Below are positions 48,606-62,027 of a stretch of DNA of 64,000 nt, piece by piece. The stretch is from Vigna angularis (lineage: Eukaryota > Streptophyta > Magnoliopsida > Fabales > Fabaceae): NCBI RefSeq assembly GCF_016808095.1, contig NC_068972.1, positions 23,118,289 to 23,182,288 of the forward strand, written 5' to 3'. The stretch's first letter is position 1. Each line of letters starts with the position of its first letter. A model generated the notes under the pieces. That model ran no database searches. It was not told the DNA's origin and was given only the letters and a program-made list of their open reading frames with translations. Both the position numbers and the translations under genes were made by a program.

Positions 48606-49860
48606 TGTTGATAGGGGAAGCATTGACTCCATATATATTGGTGTTTGATGATGAATGGTTTAAAATGATTAGAAATGGTTTTAATCATCCTTGCACAACA
48701 AAATCGCATGACAATTGTTTAAATTATTAACATGTTAATGCTAGATGTATTAATCATGAAAGGATAAATGAAATAGCCCTAAACAGATCAAGAATCTAGT
48801 TTTTTGGTAGTATTAATCGATTACATTAGTAATATAATTCATTATATTAAGACAAAGTACTTAGAATGCAAAACAGGACAAATCACTCTATTATAATCGA
48901 TTACATTAGTTACATAATCAATTAAAACAGAGATAAAGGCATAATTTGTTATACAGATAACATAATCTGTTAGAGAAGACAAATGGAAGACAAATAAGGC
49001 ATAATGTTAAAATTTACATAATCAATTAAAATAGAAACAAAGGTCTAATCCATTATACTAGTAACCTAATTTGTTAGGTTAGTTGAAAGAAGCAGTTATA
49101 AGCATAAATGTCAATATAATCGATTATATAAGTGACATAATCGATTAAAATAGAAGGAAAAGCCTAATCGATTACGATATTAACAGAATCTGATTTTTCT
49201 ATATAAACTAGACTTGAAACCTGACTCATTAACGATTTTAAATTACAAATACTAATATTCTCTCTTAATTTTGAGTACAGGTTTTCTCAAAAAGTATTCT
49301 TGGAGGATTTGAAGCTTCATTGGTGATCAAGCAATCAAGAATTCACTCAAAATACATTAAACTTCATATGTTCTAATCTTTCTGCACCAGTGGAGTGTTA
49401 TACAATCAAGTTCTTAATCATTTGATGTAATTTGGTACCTGTGCTGGGTAGGTCAGGTTGGAGAGTGAGTGTTTGCTCTCTTGTATTGTTAGAGATTGAG
49501 TGTATCATCTCTTTTGTTGATTGAGAGTGAGGGCATCCCCTCTAGTATTGTTGTTTTCATATTTGAGTGGTGTGAGGATATCAATTGAGAGCATCATTGT
49601 ATTCTTGTACTCAAATCTTGATTAGTGGATTGCCCCCAACTAAGGTTGTTGAAAGAGGACTGAATGCAGGTTTGTGAGGAGATGAACTAGTATAAATCTT
49701 TGTGTGTTTTGATTTTTCTTTCATATTTCTTTACTTGACTGATTCAAACATTTTTTATTATTGATTTCAAGATTTAAAGATCTTCAAAGATTTGAAAAAA
49801 GCTTTTAAAACTCAATTCACCCCCCTTTTGGCTTGAGATATAAGGGCTACTTTTCTAACA
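48606..49860 (+). mobile_element. 5' LTR of a SIRE/Maximus-like copia element, 1255 bp
   Basis: Starts TGTTGATAGGGG and ends CTTTTCTAACA; the CAATTCACCCCCCTTTTGGC motif near the 3' end is typical of SIRE-type LTRs. The next bases (ATTGGCACCAAAGC) resemble a primer binding site. It carries several palindromic AATCGATTA words at 48814-49180. There is no second LTR in the window. The left edge is inferred from the TG start, without a target duplication. Confidence 0.65.
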
Positions 49861-49911
49861 ATTGGCACCAAAGCTTGGTAATCGAAGTATAATCGATTAA
49901 AAAGATCCATA

Positions 49912-51305
49912 ATGGCCAATATATCTCAAACATTTGGTGAAGGTGTATCCAAAAATAGGTCACCTTTATTTATTGGTGAAAACTATCCTTTTTGGAAAAT
50001 TAGAATGAAGATTTTCTTAGAATCAGTTGACAAATGTGTGTGGGATGTTGTGATAAATGGTCCCTATGAACCAACCAAGATTGAGAATGGGAAGACCAAA
50101 CCCAAAGACTTCTCTAAATGGACAGCTGAAGAAAATAAGACAGCTCATTATGATGTAAGAACTAAGAATATTATTTCCTCTACACTAACAATTAATGAGT
50201 TTTATAGAATTTCTTTGTGAGAATTCGCAAAAGAAATGTGGGATGTTTTAGAGGTCACACATGAGGGGACAAATGAAGTAAAAAGAGCTAGGAAAAACTC
50301 CTTAATTCAAAAGTATGAGATGTTCAGAATAAAGAATGGTGAGAATATCTATGATGTGCAGAAAAGATTTACTCACATAGTAAATCATCTTCTTGCTCTT
50401 GGAAAGAATTTTGATAAAGAGAAGTTAAACATCAAGATCTTAAAGAGTATAAACAGAAATTGGAAACCTAAGGTTACAATCATATCAGAATCAAGAGACC
50501 TCACTACCATGAATATGGCTACATTGTTTGGAAAGCTAAGGGAACATGAACTTGAGTTAGGAAGGATGAAAGAAGAAGAAGAAGGAGAGAAAAGACAACC
50601 ATTGGTCTTAAAACTATTGCAAGAACAACAATCAAAACCAACTCAAGAAAACATGATTCTGAAGATGATCTAGATGTTGAAAATTATGATAGTGAAGCAA
50701 TGAGTTTTATGGTAAAGAAGCTTTCAAAATTTCTGAAATTCAAAAATAAGGCTAACATTGATTTTGCAAGAAAAAGAAGATTAAGTAGAAGTAGATAAAA
50801 ATTTATTGTTCCACCTACTTGTTTTGAATGTGGGAAAGTAGGGCACATCAAACCAGAATGTCCACTGATAAAGATGAAACAAATTCTTGAAGAAAAGAAC
50901 AACTTTGACAACAAAAATTAGAAAAAGAAAAAGGCATATATAGCTTGGGAAGAAAATGATTCAAGCTCTTCAAGTGAATATGATGAAAGCATTGAAGAGG
51001 AGATAAATTTATGCTTGATGGCTGGCTATCTTCATAAAGTAGTGTAAGTAGTTTTGAATAGAAGATAGGTATCATCAATTGCTTGATGCTTTTCAAGAAT
51101 TGCATGAAGAAGCTAGAAAACTACAATATGCAAACAATAGGCTCAAGAGTGAAAATAAGTGTCTAGAAAGTAGGTTAGAAAACCTAGACAAGGAGAATAA
51201 AGGTATGAAAACTGAAATGGAAGCTTTGAAAAATGCACCTAGACAAAACATAGAAGAAAGCAAAGTGAGTACTCAAGAATTTGAAAACTGTCCAAGACAG
51301 TTATA
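49912..51305 (+). pseudogene. SIRE/Maximus-like copia gag fragment
   Basis: Begins 51 bp after the LTR at ATG 49912. The N-terminal half (NRSPLFIGENYPFWKIRMK) is the DUF4219-type start of plant copia gag; then a UBN2-like stretch (WDVLEVTHEGTNEVKRARKN, then YEMFRIKNGENIYDVQKRF). An in-frame TGA at 50218-50220 splits it and frameshifts follow after 50670. A CCHC zinc knuckle (CFECGKVGHIKPEC) is at 50820-50861. A coiled-coil-like tail runs at 51079-51300. No protease, integrase or reverse transcriptase follows: the element is truncated near 51305 and is inactive. Confidence 0.8.
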
Positions 51306-51990
51306 AAGAATTAAATATCTTATGAACACTATCTCACAACTTACCTATTAAAACCTCCATTTTTAACCACAAAACCCATAGTTTTGACAACTCATTAAAT
51401 CACCAACTTTGCAGCCAAAATCAGCATCATAACAACTTTATAATATGCATTTCATGACATCAATAACATCCAATTTACTTCAAATCAGAATCAATACTCA
51501 AATAACCAAACATACCCATTTATATGAATTAATACTAGTACAAATAATGAAATTATAACTCAAACAATTGAACATACATACAAGTACCAAACTTACATAA
51601 CAACCATAAATTAAAGTTGGAAGATCTAGCTTCCCTTACCTTAAGAGAATTCTACCATAAATCTAAGAACGCCTCACAAATTGCTTGAAGCACGAGGAAC
51701 TCTAAAAACAATTATGAAACACCACATTGAAAACAGAATAAGTCCTTAGGACCTCAATTTACAAAAAAAATAGAAGAAGTCACAGAACACATGCGACAAA
51801 GAATCACTTCAGGTGATCTCAAACTAGAACGAAAGTGAAAAAAGAGTCGAAATTTAGTTGTTCTATACTAGAAATTAATCAGGTAGAAGTGGAGATTACT
51901 CAGTCATGATCTCCTAAAAACTTTATGATTGTCAAACAGATGATCAAGGAGTTAGATATCTTAGAAAGAAGTGAAAGAAAGTTAGGAGGA
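51306..51990. repeat. LTR-like fragment of unclear family
   Basis: A/C-rich text with a CTTCCCTTACCTTAAGAG phrase near 51630, similar in style to the CTCCCCTTACCTGAG phrases of the 31-35 kb repeats. Direct joining to the truncated gag suggests the insertion or deletion that cut the copia element. No ends found. Confidence 0.3.
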
Positions 51991-54214
51991 AGAGTTTTAG
52001 AGAGATGATTTTTGTTTTAAGTATTGAGACGAGTTTAAGAAATTTTATTTATTTTATTAAATTATTTTAACTTTAAAACACTTTCTTTCATTATTTTAAC
52101 ACATGTATCAACTATAATAATCTATTTTATAAGTTCTTAAAAAATTCTTGTCTAAAAGTTGCTTGCTTTAACCTTATCGAATTTGTTTACTCAATTTGTA
52201 ATCATTTTACAGTCATTTTTTTTCATCAACATGAGTATCCTAGTTCTTAATTTGAACTCAAATTCTTCTTGATTGCTTGGAAACTTACATAGCTTGAATC
52301 ATAATGAAACTCTAAGTGATACTTCTCATGCCTGAAAAATTAGAAGTTCAGGCCGACAAGTATATATTATTTTGAAAGTACATGCACTGCTTTGAATATA
52401 GCCTTTCGCCACTGTCCAAGATGCTTTTAGGAACCAAAGTTTATCATGATTAGTTATTCAGAATAAATACTAGAATAAGTTTATTAAAATAATTAGTTTT
52501 TCAAATTAGGAAGTCTATTTTAAGTGGAAGTGGTTGAAAAGATAATTAAAAGCCTAAATTTTGGTTAATAATTAAATGTTGCTGATTGATATCTATTAAT
52601 TAACCTATATAACTAATTAATAAAAATATTAATCAAAGTAATTGATAAATCCAAAGGATATTATATGAAATGTGTTAAAATATTTTTAACCAAATTTAAA
52701 ATAAACTAAAATAATATACACTTAAATGTACGTTAGAGATTTATTATTATAAAATGGAAATACCATTTTCCTTGTAAACACTGTTATACGGTTAACTCCA
52801 CAGTTGATTGAATAATATTTCTTTTTAACCAAAATATTGAAGTACATTGTTAAAATAAAAAACAAAGTAAAAGTTTATTATAAACAATATAAATGGATGC
52901 CTGAAGTAAAATACTTGAGATATTCTTACAAACATTTATTATAACATTGTTTAAGATTGAAATTAAGATTGAGAATGAGATTATCTTATGCAAGTATCTT
53001 CCAAACATATCAATCTATCAAAAAGAATCAAAGATCCTGGGAAATACCATTTTCCCTCCTCCAAACAGAACATTTTTGTTCATTTTTAGCATTTAAAAAA
53101 TAATTAATCGTCATTTTTCAATTTGTCATGTAATGAAACAAAGACAGCATATGACATTTTGTATTAAATATGACGCAAAAAAAGCCTCTTTAATTTTTTA
53201 ATGATTAAAAAAATGACCTTAATGTTACGAAATAAAAATATGTTAGTCCTTAAAAATATGTTAGTCCTTATAACAAAGATTGGTGGTTACTTTTGGAGTA
53301 GCAATCACAATTGATATGGTTAAATGATAAAAGAAAGTTAAAAAAAAAGAAGCTAAAAAACGTTTGTGAAACATACATAAAAAAAGAGCATTGATTAGGA
53401 AGAAATGAAATGTGAAAGTTGATGTTGACGAGATTAAATAAAAATAAAAATAGATTTCAGAATCTGAGATTGTGGTTATGAATGGATGTGGCAGCAAAGT
53501 AAAAGATGAAAGGGTTGTTATCTTTTATGTGACTTTAAGGTTGTAATTTTCAAATGGAATGATTAAGAAGCAGAGAATGGTACCTAATTTCCTAAGGATT
53601 TTCCCAAAGTAATACAGTAGTCAATGATCTTTTATTGGCTGTGTTTTCAGGTCAACAAAAGTTAGCCGCAGCTCCTGTTTCATTTCATGCTTCTTTCATC
53701 ACTTCTCATATTTATACCTAATCAAAAGGAGATCGATTCTTAAACTTTCACTAATCACTAATCATTAATCATAAACTCCATATAGATTCCCATCCACTCA
53801 CGTAAACCTACTTTTTCTACATGCCACAGATTCTAACTTTTCGGGTAAAATAAATTCAAACCTAAAATTGGTAAAAGTTCCTCATTTCAAACATTAAAAA
53901 TATTAAAATATTAAATTTTGTAATGAAGAAAGTGTCTCGGGGAGCACCTAATTAGTTGTCTGTGATTGGGTTTGGTTTGAGAAAGTCAAATTGTGTTGAA
54001 ATTGGGATGTTATGAAATCCCTTTACCCTAACTTTTATAGGTCACTGAAATTCCCACGTTCCTTACTTTGCTGAATCTTTATGATATATTAACAATTTTT
54101 TTAATAACTTTTTTGATAATAAATTATATATTACTATTTTATTGGTTTATGTATTTAAAATGAATCAATCACAAATTATCAGATTATTATTATAAAAAAA
54201 TTATCAAAATTTTC

Positions 54215-54268
<54 letters not shown>

Positions 54269-56338
54269 ATTGTCGGACGTCTTCATCTCTCCTACCTTCA
54301 CACGTCATCCCGCTAATGCTAATAACTACTTTGAATTTTTTTAATTCATTATAAGTTGTGCTAAATGTTGAGATGCATAACTTTTATGTTCGTAATGTTG
54401 TTATCGCTTCTTCAGTTTTACTATCTCTTATCTATTTTATTCTCTTTTGCTGTACATTATTCATCCTGTTTTTCATTTATTAGATTTGGACTTGTTTCTC
54501 CTTCAAGTGAATGGATAATCATTTAGATTAGAAGTAATTATAATTGCATTTTTACAAATTTACAATCTTACTTCGAGCAGATTATATAACACTGTGAGAA
54601 TGTGAACTTCAATATTTACATTTGTCATATTCTTTAATTTGATATTATTTATATTGCTTTTATATGTTGTGTTTCGGTGGGATTTGTGAGACCGAGACAC
54701 TAACCTTCGACTTGTGTGCTCTGCTTGTACATTTCCAGTTTATATCGATTAGTTGTCACTTTGGGCAGCAGGAGGAGGTACCTACAAAATGCACTCCGAC
54801 GCTCAAGTTAAGAGCGGTTTAATGAACTGGTCTACATTTCATTAATTCATATTTGATATGGTAATAAATCCAATAATACTTGTTAATAATCCAATAATAC
54901 TTGCAAATATACCTGTTAATTGTCCACTAATACCATATTCTTGTGCAATATGACCTCTCAATCACTCGTAAATAGCGCATATTTGCATTTAATATGGCCA
55001 TTAAACGTATTAATTGGTCATTAATGATATTTGTCTTTCCTGATTAGTGTTTATGTGACAATCGGTCAGTTGCCGGTTTTGACTCCGGATTCTCCTTAGC
55101 CGATCGGTCACCAGGTATAGTACAACAAGGAACAAATTTATTTTTCTCTAACTATCTACGACTACGTGCAATTGTTAAATAGATAAGTTATAGTTAGTCA
55201 TTTAAAATTCTTGTCATAGTTATTTTCTAATACAAATGTAGTTGATGGTTTTTTTGTTATGAAAAACATTAATCCAAATTTTGTATCATGTCATTAATGC
55301 GATCAAATTAATATTATTAAATTATAGCAATTCCAGTATTGTTAATCTAACCAACTAACAAAATAGGAAGTAAAATCAATCTTAAGTCATATTTCAACAA
55401 ACATGGAATTTATTTTTGACTAATGAGTTCCTATAAAAAATATATAAAAGAGGTTATTCAAAGAAAATAATAAATGTAATAAAAGAAAATAAAAATAAAT
55501 AAAATATTAGATAACAAATTTTAAATAATTAAAATTTGAAAAAATAAAACGAGATAAAAAATAATAATAAAAAAATATGTTGATTTCACTTCTTTTTCAA
55601 TACAGAATTTATTGATTATATAAATATAATTGTTCAATTAATTATTGTCTTATATTTTCAAATTCATCAACGTAAATTCTCAATTAATTGGTTCTCAACA
55701 AAAGTATATTCTCAATTAAAAGCAAAAACTTTATAGATTAATTACAGTAATTTTAACCAAAGTATATTCTCAATTAAATATTAGTATGTCTAATCATGTT
55801 TATTCTTTTACCTCTTATATCAAGTAAAAAAACTAATTAATCAAAGTATATTCATGATTAGTTTTTTGTTAAATTTTTCACCCTCAACTAAACTATATTA
55901 TCAATTATTGGCAAAAACTCATTCAATTACATAAAAGTTTTTAACTTTACTCAAAGTAAATTCTCAATTAAAATTAATTATTTTTTAACTCATATGATTG
56001 ATATGTTATATATATTTAACCATGCTAACTTTCTACAATGTAAAAATAATTAATTTTACTTAATTAATAAATAAAACAACCATAGGTAAAAATAAATCAC
56101 AACAAAAATCAAAAGAACAAACAAGTTTATTCATCTAACCTCATAACTCAATTAAGAAATTACAGCAGAATCAACCTAGAGCTTAATACTCCATAAAATG
56201 TAGAAATAATATAAAAATAGAAGAAAAGATGGTGGAGATGTGAAAGACGGTGGAAAAGACGAAATTAAGTCTCCTAAAGGATTCCTAAGCTCTTTTAATG
56301 TGTTTCCCTAAGTCTCTTTATAAAGAAATTGGACAATG
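51991..56338. other. AT-rich intergenic DNA, no gene seen
   Basis: No coding pattern. An (AT)n array lies at 54219-54265. At 54680-55130 the composition changes (GTACCTACAAAATGCACTCC near 54778; GGTCAGTTGCCGG near 55065), with words common in plant LTRs, but ends could not be set. The 55440-56130 part is extremely AT-rich, with recurring TATTCTCAATTAA words. Confidence 0.45.
54219..54265. repeat. (TA)n microsatellite, about 23 units
   Basis: Uninterrupted alternating T and A. Confidence 0.95.
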
Positions 56339-57627
56339 CACTAGTAAAAAAACATCATTTAAACTCGCATAATAGGCATCGGTTTAAGAGAAACCGAAGC
56401 TTTATATGAATGAGGTGGCATTTTTATAGTTCTGTCAAACTTATCTGCCTTGGTTCAAGGGGAACCAAGGCATATACGTCATATTATCTCGGTTAAAATA
56501 TACACTAAGACAGTATGTCCTGTACTGAACTGAAAGGTCTGATTATTATACGTTCCATTTATTTTTGTTCGAACCCTACGACTTTGGTTTATTCAGAATT
56601 GGTGTGAAAAGGCTTTCCTTCCTTAGGTCCTGGTAGAACTGAGGCGTATAGGACTTTCATAATTTCTTTTTTTTAGGCATATAGGCATCAGTTGCCTTGT
56701 TAACCGAGGCATATAGTAGTTTACTGCCTCAGGTAATGATAGAACCGAGATAGTGTCGCTTTAAATAACTATCTAGGTTAAACATTTTACCCTACTCTTC
56801 GTGTTCTTCTTCCTCGCACTCTTGCATCTTCCCGGTGCAACCTTCTCTGCAGCGCTTCTTCCCTGAAGCAACCTTTTCTACAGCGGCAAAGCTTTTCTCT
56901 CAATGGTGGTCCAAGGTTCCTCATGCGTTAGTGCCTCTACCTTCATTGCTCTGACGGTGGTGCATGGGTCGTTCTTCTTCTTTTTCTTCTTTTCCGTTTT
57001 GGGTTCATCTTTGGCAAGAGAGGGGAGACTCTCTTCTACACTTCTTTCTTTTCGGGTTCAGACGCGGTTTCGCGTAGGTAGGGACGGCCGACGCGACTTT
57101 GTCTCCTTAGCGTGACGGTCCCTGTTTATGGAGGTGGCAGTAACGACGTCTTGCAATTTAGGGTTTCGATTTGGGGCTTTTACGGGATTGGCGACACTAT
57201 GAGAGACGCAACTCAGGCATGATCTCGCCTTCGTTGGCAGTAGCTGGCGGTTGGCTGGGATCTCGCCTTCGTAGGGGATTGCCTTAGCGTAGCAAAGGCG
57301 CGACAATGGAGAGACAAGGACGCGACAATGGTGTGGCAAGGGCTTCTATAGTTTTGATTCATGGTGCAATCTTTCTCCTCTTCTAATTTTGAATTTAGGG
57401 TTTGTTAAAAGCCCTCTATGAACTGGAGAAAAAGAAAAAAAAAGTAAAAACCACTCTATTGCATCGGTTCAGGTCCCAACCAAGGCAATAGAGTCCGAGA
57501 TACTACCTCGATTCACAATCGAGGAAAAAAGGGGTAGAATTTTTACCTCGCCTGTATATGCCTCAGTTGAGGAACCGCTGCTTATGAGCGAAAATAATCG
57601 TGGTTGTTTCCCTTTATTGCACTAGTA
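56339..57627. mobile_element. Non-autonomous CACTA-like element, about 1289 bp
   Basis: Left end CACTAGTAAAAAAAC; right end, read inward, TACTAGTGCAATAAAGGG. Many subterminal copies of a short unit in both orientations (CCGAGGCATATA, AACTGAGGCGTATAGG, TATATGCCTCAGTTGAGG and relatives) lie at 56380-56780 and 57460-57590. The centre (56800-57420) is GC-rich with a frame at 56903-57115 lacking a domain; it may be captured host DNA. The 3-bp flanks are ATG and AGG, not a clean duplication. No transposase. Confidence 0.7.
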
Positions 57628-58318
57628 AGGCTTAGTTTTGGGTTTTTCTACTGTTGTAATATTTATTCTGATAATGTAATCTCCTCAAATTATCTCCTAA
57701 ATAATTTAATATCTTCTAGTCCCAATTAAAAGATTTTAGTAACCTAAATAATAAAAATTATATTCTTTATTTTAAGAGAAATATGTTGTTGCCAAAGTTG
57801 CAATTGAAATTGAAAGATGTTAGGACATGGTATGATTAACCAATTCTTTAATAAGTACATTTTTTATAATTTGAGTTAAATATATTTTTAGTCTTTTAAT
57901 TATCACACAAAATTGGAGTCGTTCCTACTTAAAACTTTGATTTTGTTTGGTCTCATAACTTTAGACATGAACATATTTAGACCCTTCCACTCAAAGACAT
58001 TAAATTTTGTCTAATGTGATAAACAATGTTTCACGTAAGTGTGACACATGTTGTTCACGTGACAAATATTTTACAACTATTTATGGTTATACAAATATTT
58101 GACTATGAAGCATTAACTACCTCACAACTACTTTAATAAGATATTTTAATGCATTTATAACACTTTAGTATAATTGACATATTAAAGTGACTTTTAAATT
58201 TCACTTATAATTTAATTTAATTTATCATAATGGTTTTCTTTCTTTATATTTTAGTATAGTTTATTATTTTAATTTATTTAGACTTTTACATGTTTTTGTG
58301 ATAATAGAAAGTTTCAAG
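57628..58318. other. Non-coding DNA between CACTA elements
   Basis: A start resembling the Mutator-type MITE at 29463 (GAGTTAAATATATTTTTAGTC near 57873) is present without a matching opposite end, perhaps one arm of a decayed copy. No gene. Confidence 0.4.
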
Positions 58319-59325
58319 CACTAATACAAAAACATCGTATGACGTCGGTATTTTTTGGCATTTCACGTCGAATTTGAGGTCGACGTTATATCGGGAGACA
58401 TTAAATTGGTATTGAACATAGAACAATTTGACGTTCATAGTAAAGCAAATTAACGTCGAATTTTGTCAATATTTGACGTTAATCAATTTTATTTTATTTT
58501 AATTAATCGTGATCCTTTTTTACAACTTTACGAGACCTGAAAAGCAGAAAAATAACAAATTTTAGTTTTTGGTATTTTATAAAACATGAACTATGAATGT
58601 GTAGTGTATAACATCAACAACAAACAACAATATTAAACAACTAACAAGTTTAATCAAAAAACAACAACAAACTAGTTCAACCAAACAACAACAACAAACA
58701 AGTTCAACAAAAAAAAACAACAAACAAGTTCAACAAATAAGTTTTTCAAAACGAAAATGAAAACAAACTTTCAAAAGGTGGGTTCATCAAAATAAAGTGT
58801 TGCCATCAGTGAGAGAGAAAGCACAATGCACCTATGAAGGATGAGAACAAGAAAATAATTTGTCAAAACAAACGAAAATCATACTTAAAGTAGTTAATTA
58901 ACATGCATTTGTAACAAATGAAAGAAGGATTACATCTGATGGTCGTCAAACTTCGTTCCAGAAAAGTTTAAGCAGAGAAGAGGGTACCGCGCGTTAAAAT
59001 AAAGTGAATGAATTTTCAATCTCTGGCTCAAATTTTTATTAAATTCACTAACCTTTTAACGTCTAACGTTGGAGCATTTGATGTTTTATATCTTTTTGAC
59101 GTCTAATTCTAGGAAATTCGACGTCATACATAAATATATTTTCACCTTCGCGCCAAGCATTTTTGCAAAATTTATCCAATATAACAAATTGACGTCGAAT
59201 TACCATTTTAAACGACGTCTAATAATTGCATTTATTTACAAAAATGTCACCGGTCATGTTTAACGTTGTCTATTCAGTGGTTGGACGTTGAACGTGTGAC
59301 GTTATACGCTGTTTTTGCACTAGTG
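58319..59325. mobile_element. Non-autonomous CACTA element, 1007 bp, with 3-bp TSD
   Basis: Starts CACTAATACAAAAACATCG and ends, read inward, CACTAGTGCAAAAACAGCG. Both sides carry the 3-bp duplication AAG (58316-58318 and 59326-59328), the size CACTA transposases make. Subterminal GACGTC-based repeats (GACGTCGAATT, GACGTCTAAT and relatives) occur at 58345-58490 and 59040-59300. The interior includes a low-complexity AACAAC-rich tract (58600-58740). No transposase frame. Confidence 0.85.
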
Positions 59326-59627
59326 AAGCTATGAATGAATTTGATAATGTTTAAGTTAATTATTAGTTTAAAATAGCCTTTGATATAGGAATGACAAATA
59401 ATTTTTTTTTTGTGGGTATCGTCCGAACTCGTTTTCATTTTGATAGAGAATCTCCACATTAATTAAGTATAGATATAGATAATATTCAATTTTTTTTCAA
59501 ATAAATATGAAAATATGGATAAGTATGTAGATATCTTACTCATCTTCATACCTACCTTAATATTCATTCTCGCCCTCGTCCTCATCCCATTAAAATTATT
59601 AAAGTACTAATAGTTTATTAGATAGCC

Positions 59628-59689
<62 letters not shown>

Positions 59690-59728
59690 CTTAGTATTTA
59701 GTTTTACAAACTTTCTTTTTTTAGATAT
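59326..59728. other. Non-coding DNA with an AT array
   Basis: Contains a (TA)n array at about 59631-59686. No gene seen. Confidence 0.6.
59631..59686. repeat. (TA)n microsatellite, about 28 units
   Basis: Uninterrupted alternating T and A. Confidence 0.95.
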
Positions 59729-60076
59729 TGTTGGAAGTTTCACATCGCTAGAGATAAGACCAATTTATAATATATAAGTGGGTGCAAACCTCACCTTACA
59801 AGCTTGTTTTGTGAGCTCAAGTTAGGCTTAAAGTTCATTTCTTAACATTGTATCAGAGGTATGTTTAACGCCTATCCTAGTAATATTTGTTGTTTGTTGG
59901 GCATGTTGTTTCACTTGCTATCGGGCATGTCTATACCTCAGCATGAGGGATGTATGTGTTGGAAGTTCCACATCGACTAGAGATAAGGCCAATTTATAAT
60001 ATATAAGTCGGTGCAAACCTCACCTTATAAGCTGATTTTGTGGGGTTGAGTTAGGCTTAAAGTCCATCTCTTAAGA
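59729..60076 (+). mobile_element. TRIM retrotransposon, 348 bp
   Basis: Two direct repeats of about 120 bp (59729-59847 and 59957-60076), both starting TGTTGGAAGTT and sharing CCAATTTATAATATATAAGT and GGCTTAAAGT. The 109-bp core starts with a tRNA-Met-type primer binding site (TGTATCAGAGG) and ends in a purine-rich patch before the second repeat. Flanks GATAT (59724-59728) and GATAC (60077-60081) are a 5-bp duplication with one mismatch. It encodes nothing and would rely on proteins of other elements. Confidence 0.85.
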
Positions 60077-62027
60077 GATACACACTTTTTTTACTCTTTT
60101 CTAATTATTTGACTTATCATGAAATCAATTCACATCTTCAAGTTACTTCTCTCTTTTCTCTCTTATGAGAACATTTGTGCCGTTATGTTTAAATGACGTA
60201 TATAAACTAAATAATTTTATGTCTCATATTTAAGTATTAGTATTCTTTTTTAATATTTTTATTTATTATTTATTTTTTTCCACGTGAATATGTTTAACTG
60301 TTAATTTAAGTGTTTAATAGTATAAATCTTTCATTTATTAGGTAATATAAAAATTTATATTATTTATTCTCTAATTTTTAATTTTTATTTCATGAACTCT
60401 TCTTGTTTTACTAAAAACATTTTCATTATTTTTCAACAATTTGACTAATTTTATATCTAAACTTTTTTTTCAGATCTTGAAAGTATTTTTTCATTTTATC
60501 ACTCTTAATTATACATTTTTGTTTTTCTTTGTACGATTTCATTTATGGTGCATCAAATTGTTTCTAAGACATACATTTGATTATTTTTACTTTTTATAAT
60601 ATTTTGTTGTTTATTTTTATAGTCAAAAATACTATTTTAATATAATTATTTTTATTTTCTAACTATTATCAAAAGTATAATTCTATCATTAATTGTTAAA
60701 AAAATCATTTATTATATTATAATAATTTAACGTCATTGTCATAAATCTTGTTTATCAATTGAAAAAATCAAAATATTAAAGATCTATGCTAACTTTCAAT
60801 TACTATTAGTTTAACTTTTGTGTTTTCATTATTATGATTTTTATTAATGTATAAAGAAAGAGATTTTATTAAAAATTAAAGATGAAAGTAAAGAGACATT
60901 TAAAATATTTTTAAATTTAAATATCTATTTTCTTTTTGTATTAATTTTAAATTTTATCAATTTTGTTTCATTAAGGTTTATAAATTTTAATAACTTTTTT
61001 TTCATATGAAATTTTATTTGGTATTCTAATTTGATATGTAGACAATTACATTTTCTTTTCAAATATTTAATATTAAACTAAACAAGAACATGTTTCTTTT
61101 GTATTGAATATTTGATAATATCCTATTTTCTTTACAATTTTTTATTATTTTATAAAATGTAATTAATTGATATTGAAACTTTAAGAAATTATATAGATAC
61201 GTGTGTTTTGATGTATAACCATTATTTGATACGAGTAAAAATAGGACAAAAATTTCATATTAGTTAGAGTTAGATATAAAAATGAAAATAATTTTTTTTA
61301 AGTACGAAGATGAAATATCTAAATTTGTCCTCATCCCGCCCATGTTCTTCCTACTTTAATCGTTACTTTATAAATTGTGGTCCGGGAATTAAAATCTGCT
61401 AAAAGATTAAGGTAATAATAAAACCTTAATATTAAAATCGCGCGAATTATGGTTATAACTTTGACCGTTCGTTATATCTCATTTCAATGATAATTAATCA
61501 TCATTAATAGAATATTCTAAATTTAAAAGAAAATATCGCCTATAATAATTATTACCTCAACTATTATCGTATTTTTAACTTTCGATGGCAGTCTTCATCT
61601 ATTGTTAAAAATATTTTGCTTTTAACAACGACTACAACATAAATAGCTGAATTTTTTTAATCATCGATAAAACAAAATTTATCGTTAAGTGTTTGTTTCT
61701 TGTTTTTTACCACAAGTATAATTATTTTATATACATGTTTTTTTTATTTCATATTTATATTTATATCTATTTATGTAATTGAATTGAGTTAAAATATAAG
61801 TCATATAATTCCTACTATACTTGTTTTATCATGATAATTTGTGCTTCTTTAATCTCAATTTTAAAATTTTTATTCAATATTTTGTATGAAACACTTTTTA
61901 TTCTAAACTTGATAAAATATTGAAAAGAGTCTCATCTAACAGATGACGTTTTAAATGAAATTGACGTTTCATTCAAAGCAACATTTGTAAAATTCAAAGG
62001 TGAATTAAGCATAACATTATTAAAGAA
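60077..62027. other. Very AT-rich intergenic DNA, no gene seen
   Basis: No coding frame of note, no clear transposon ends. Confidence 0.5.

Noticed and set aside
57873..58110. Second Mutator-type MITE like the one at 29463
   Set aside because: Only the left-end wording is present; no opposite arm or 9-bp duplication.
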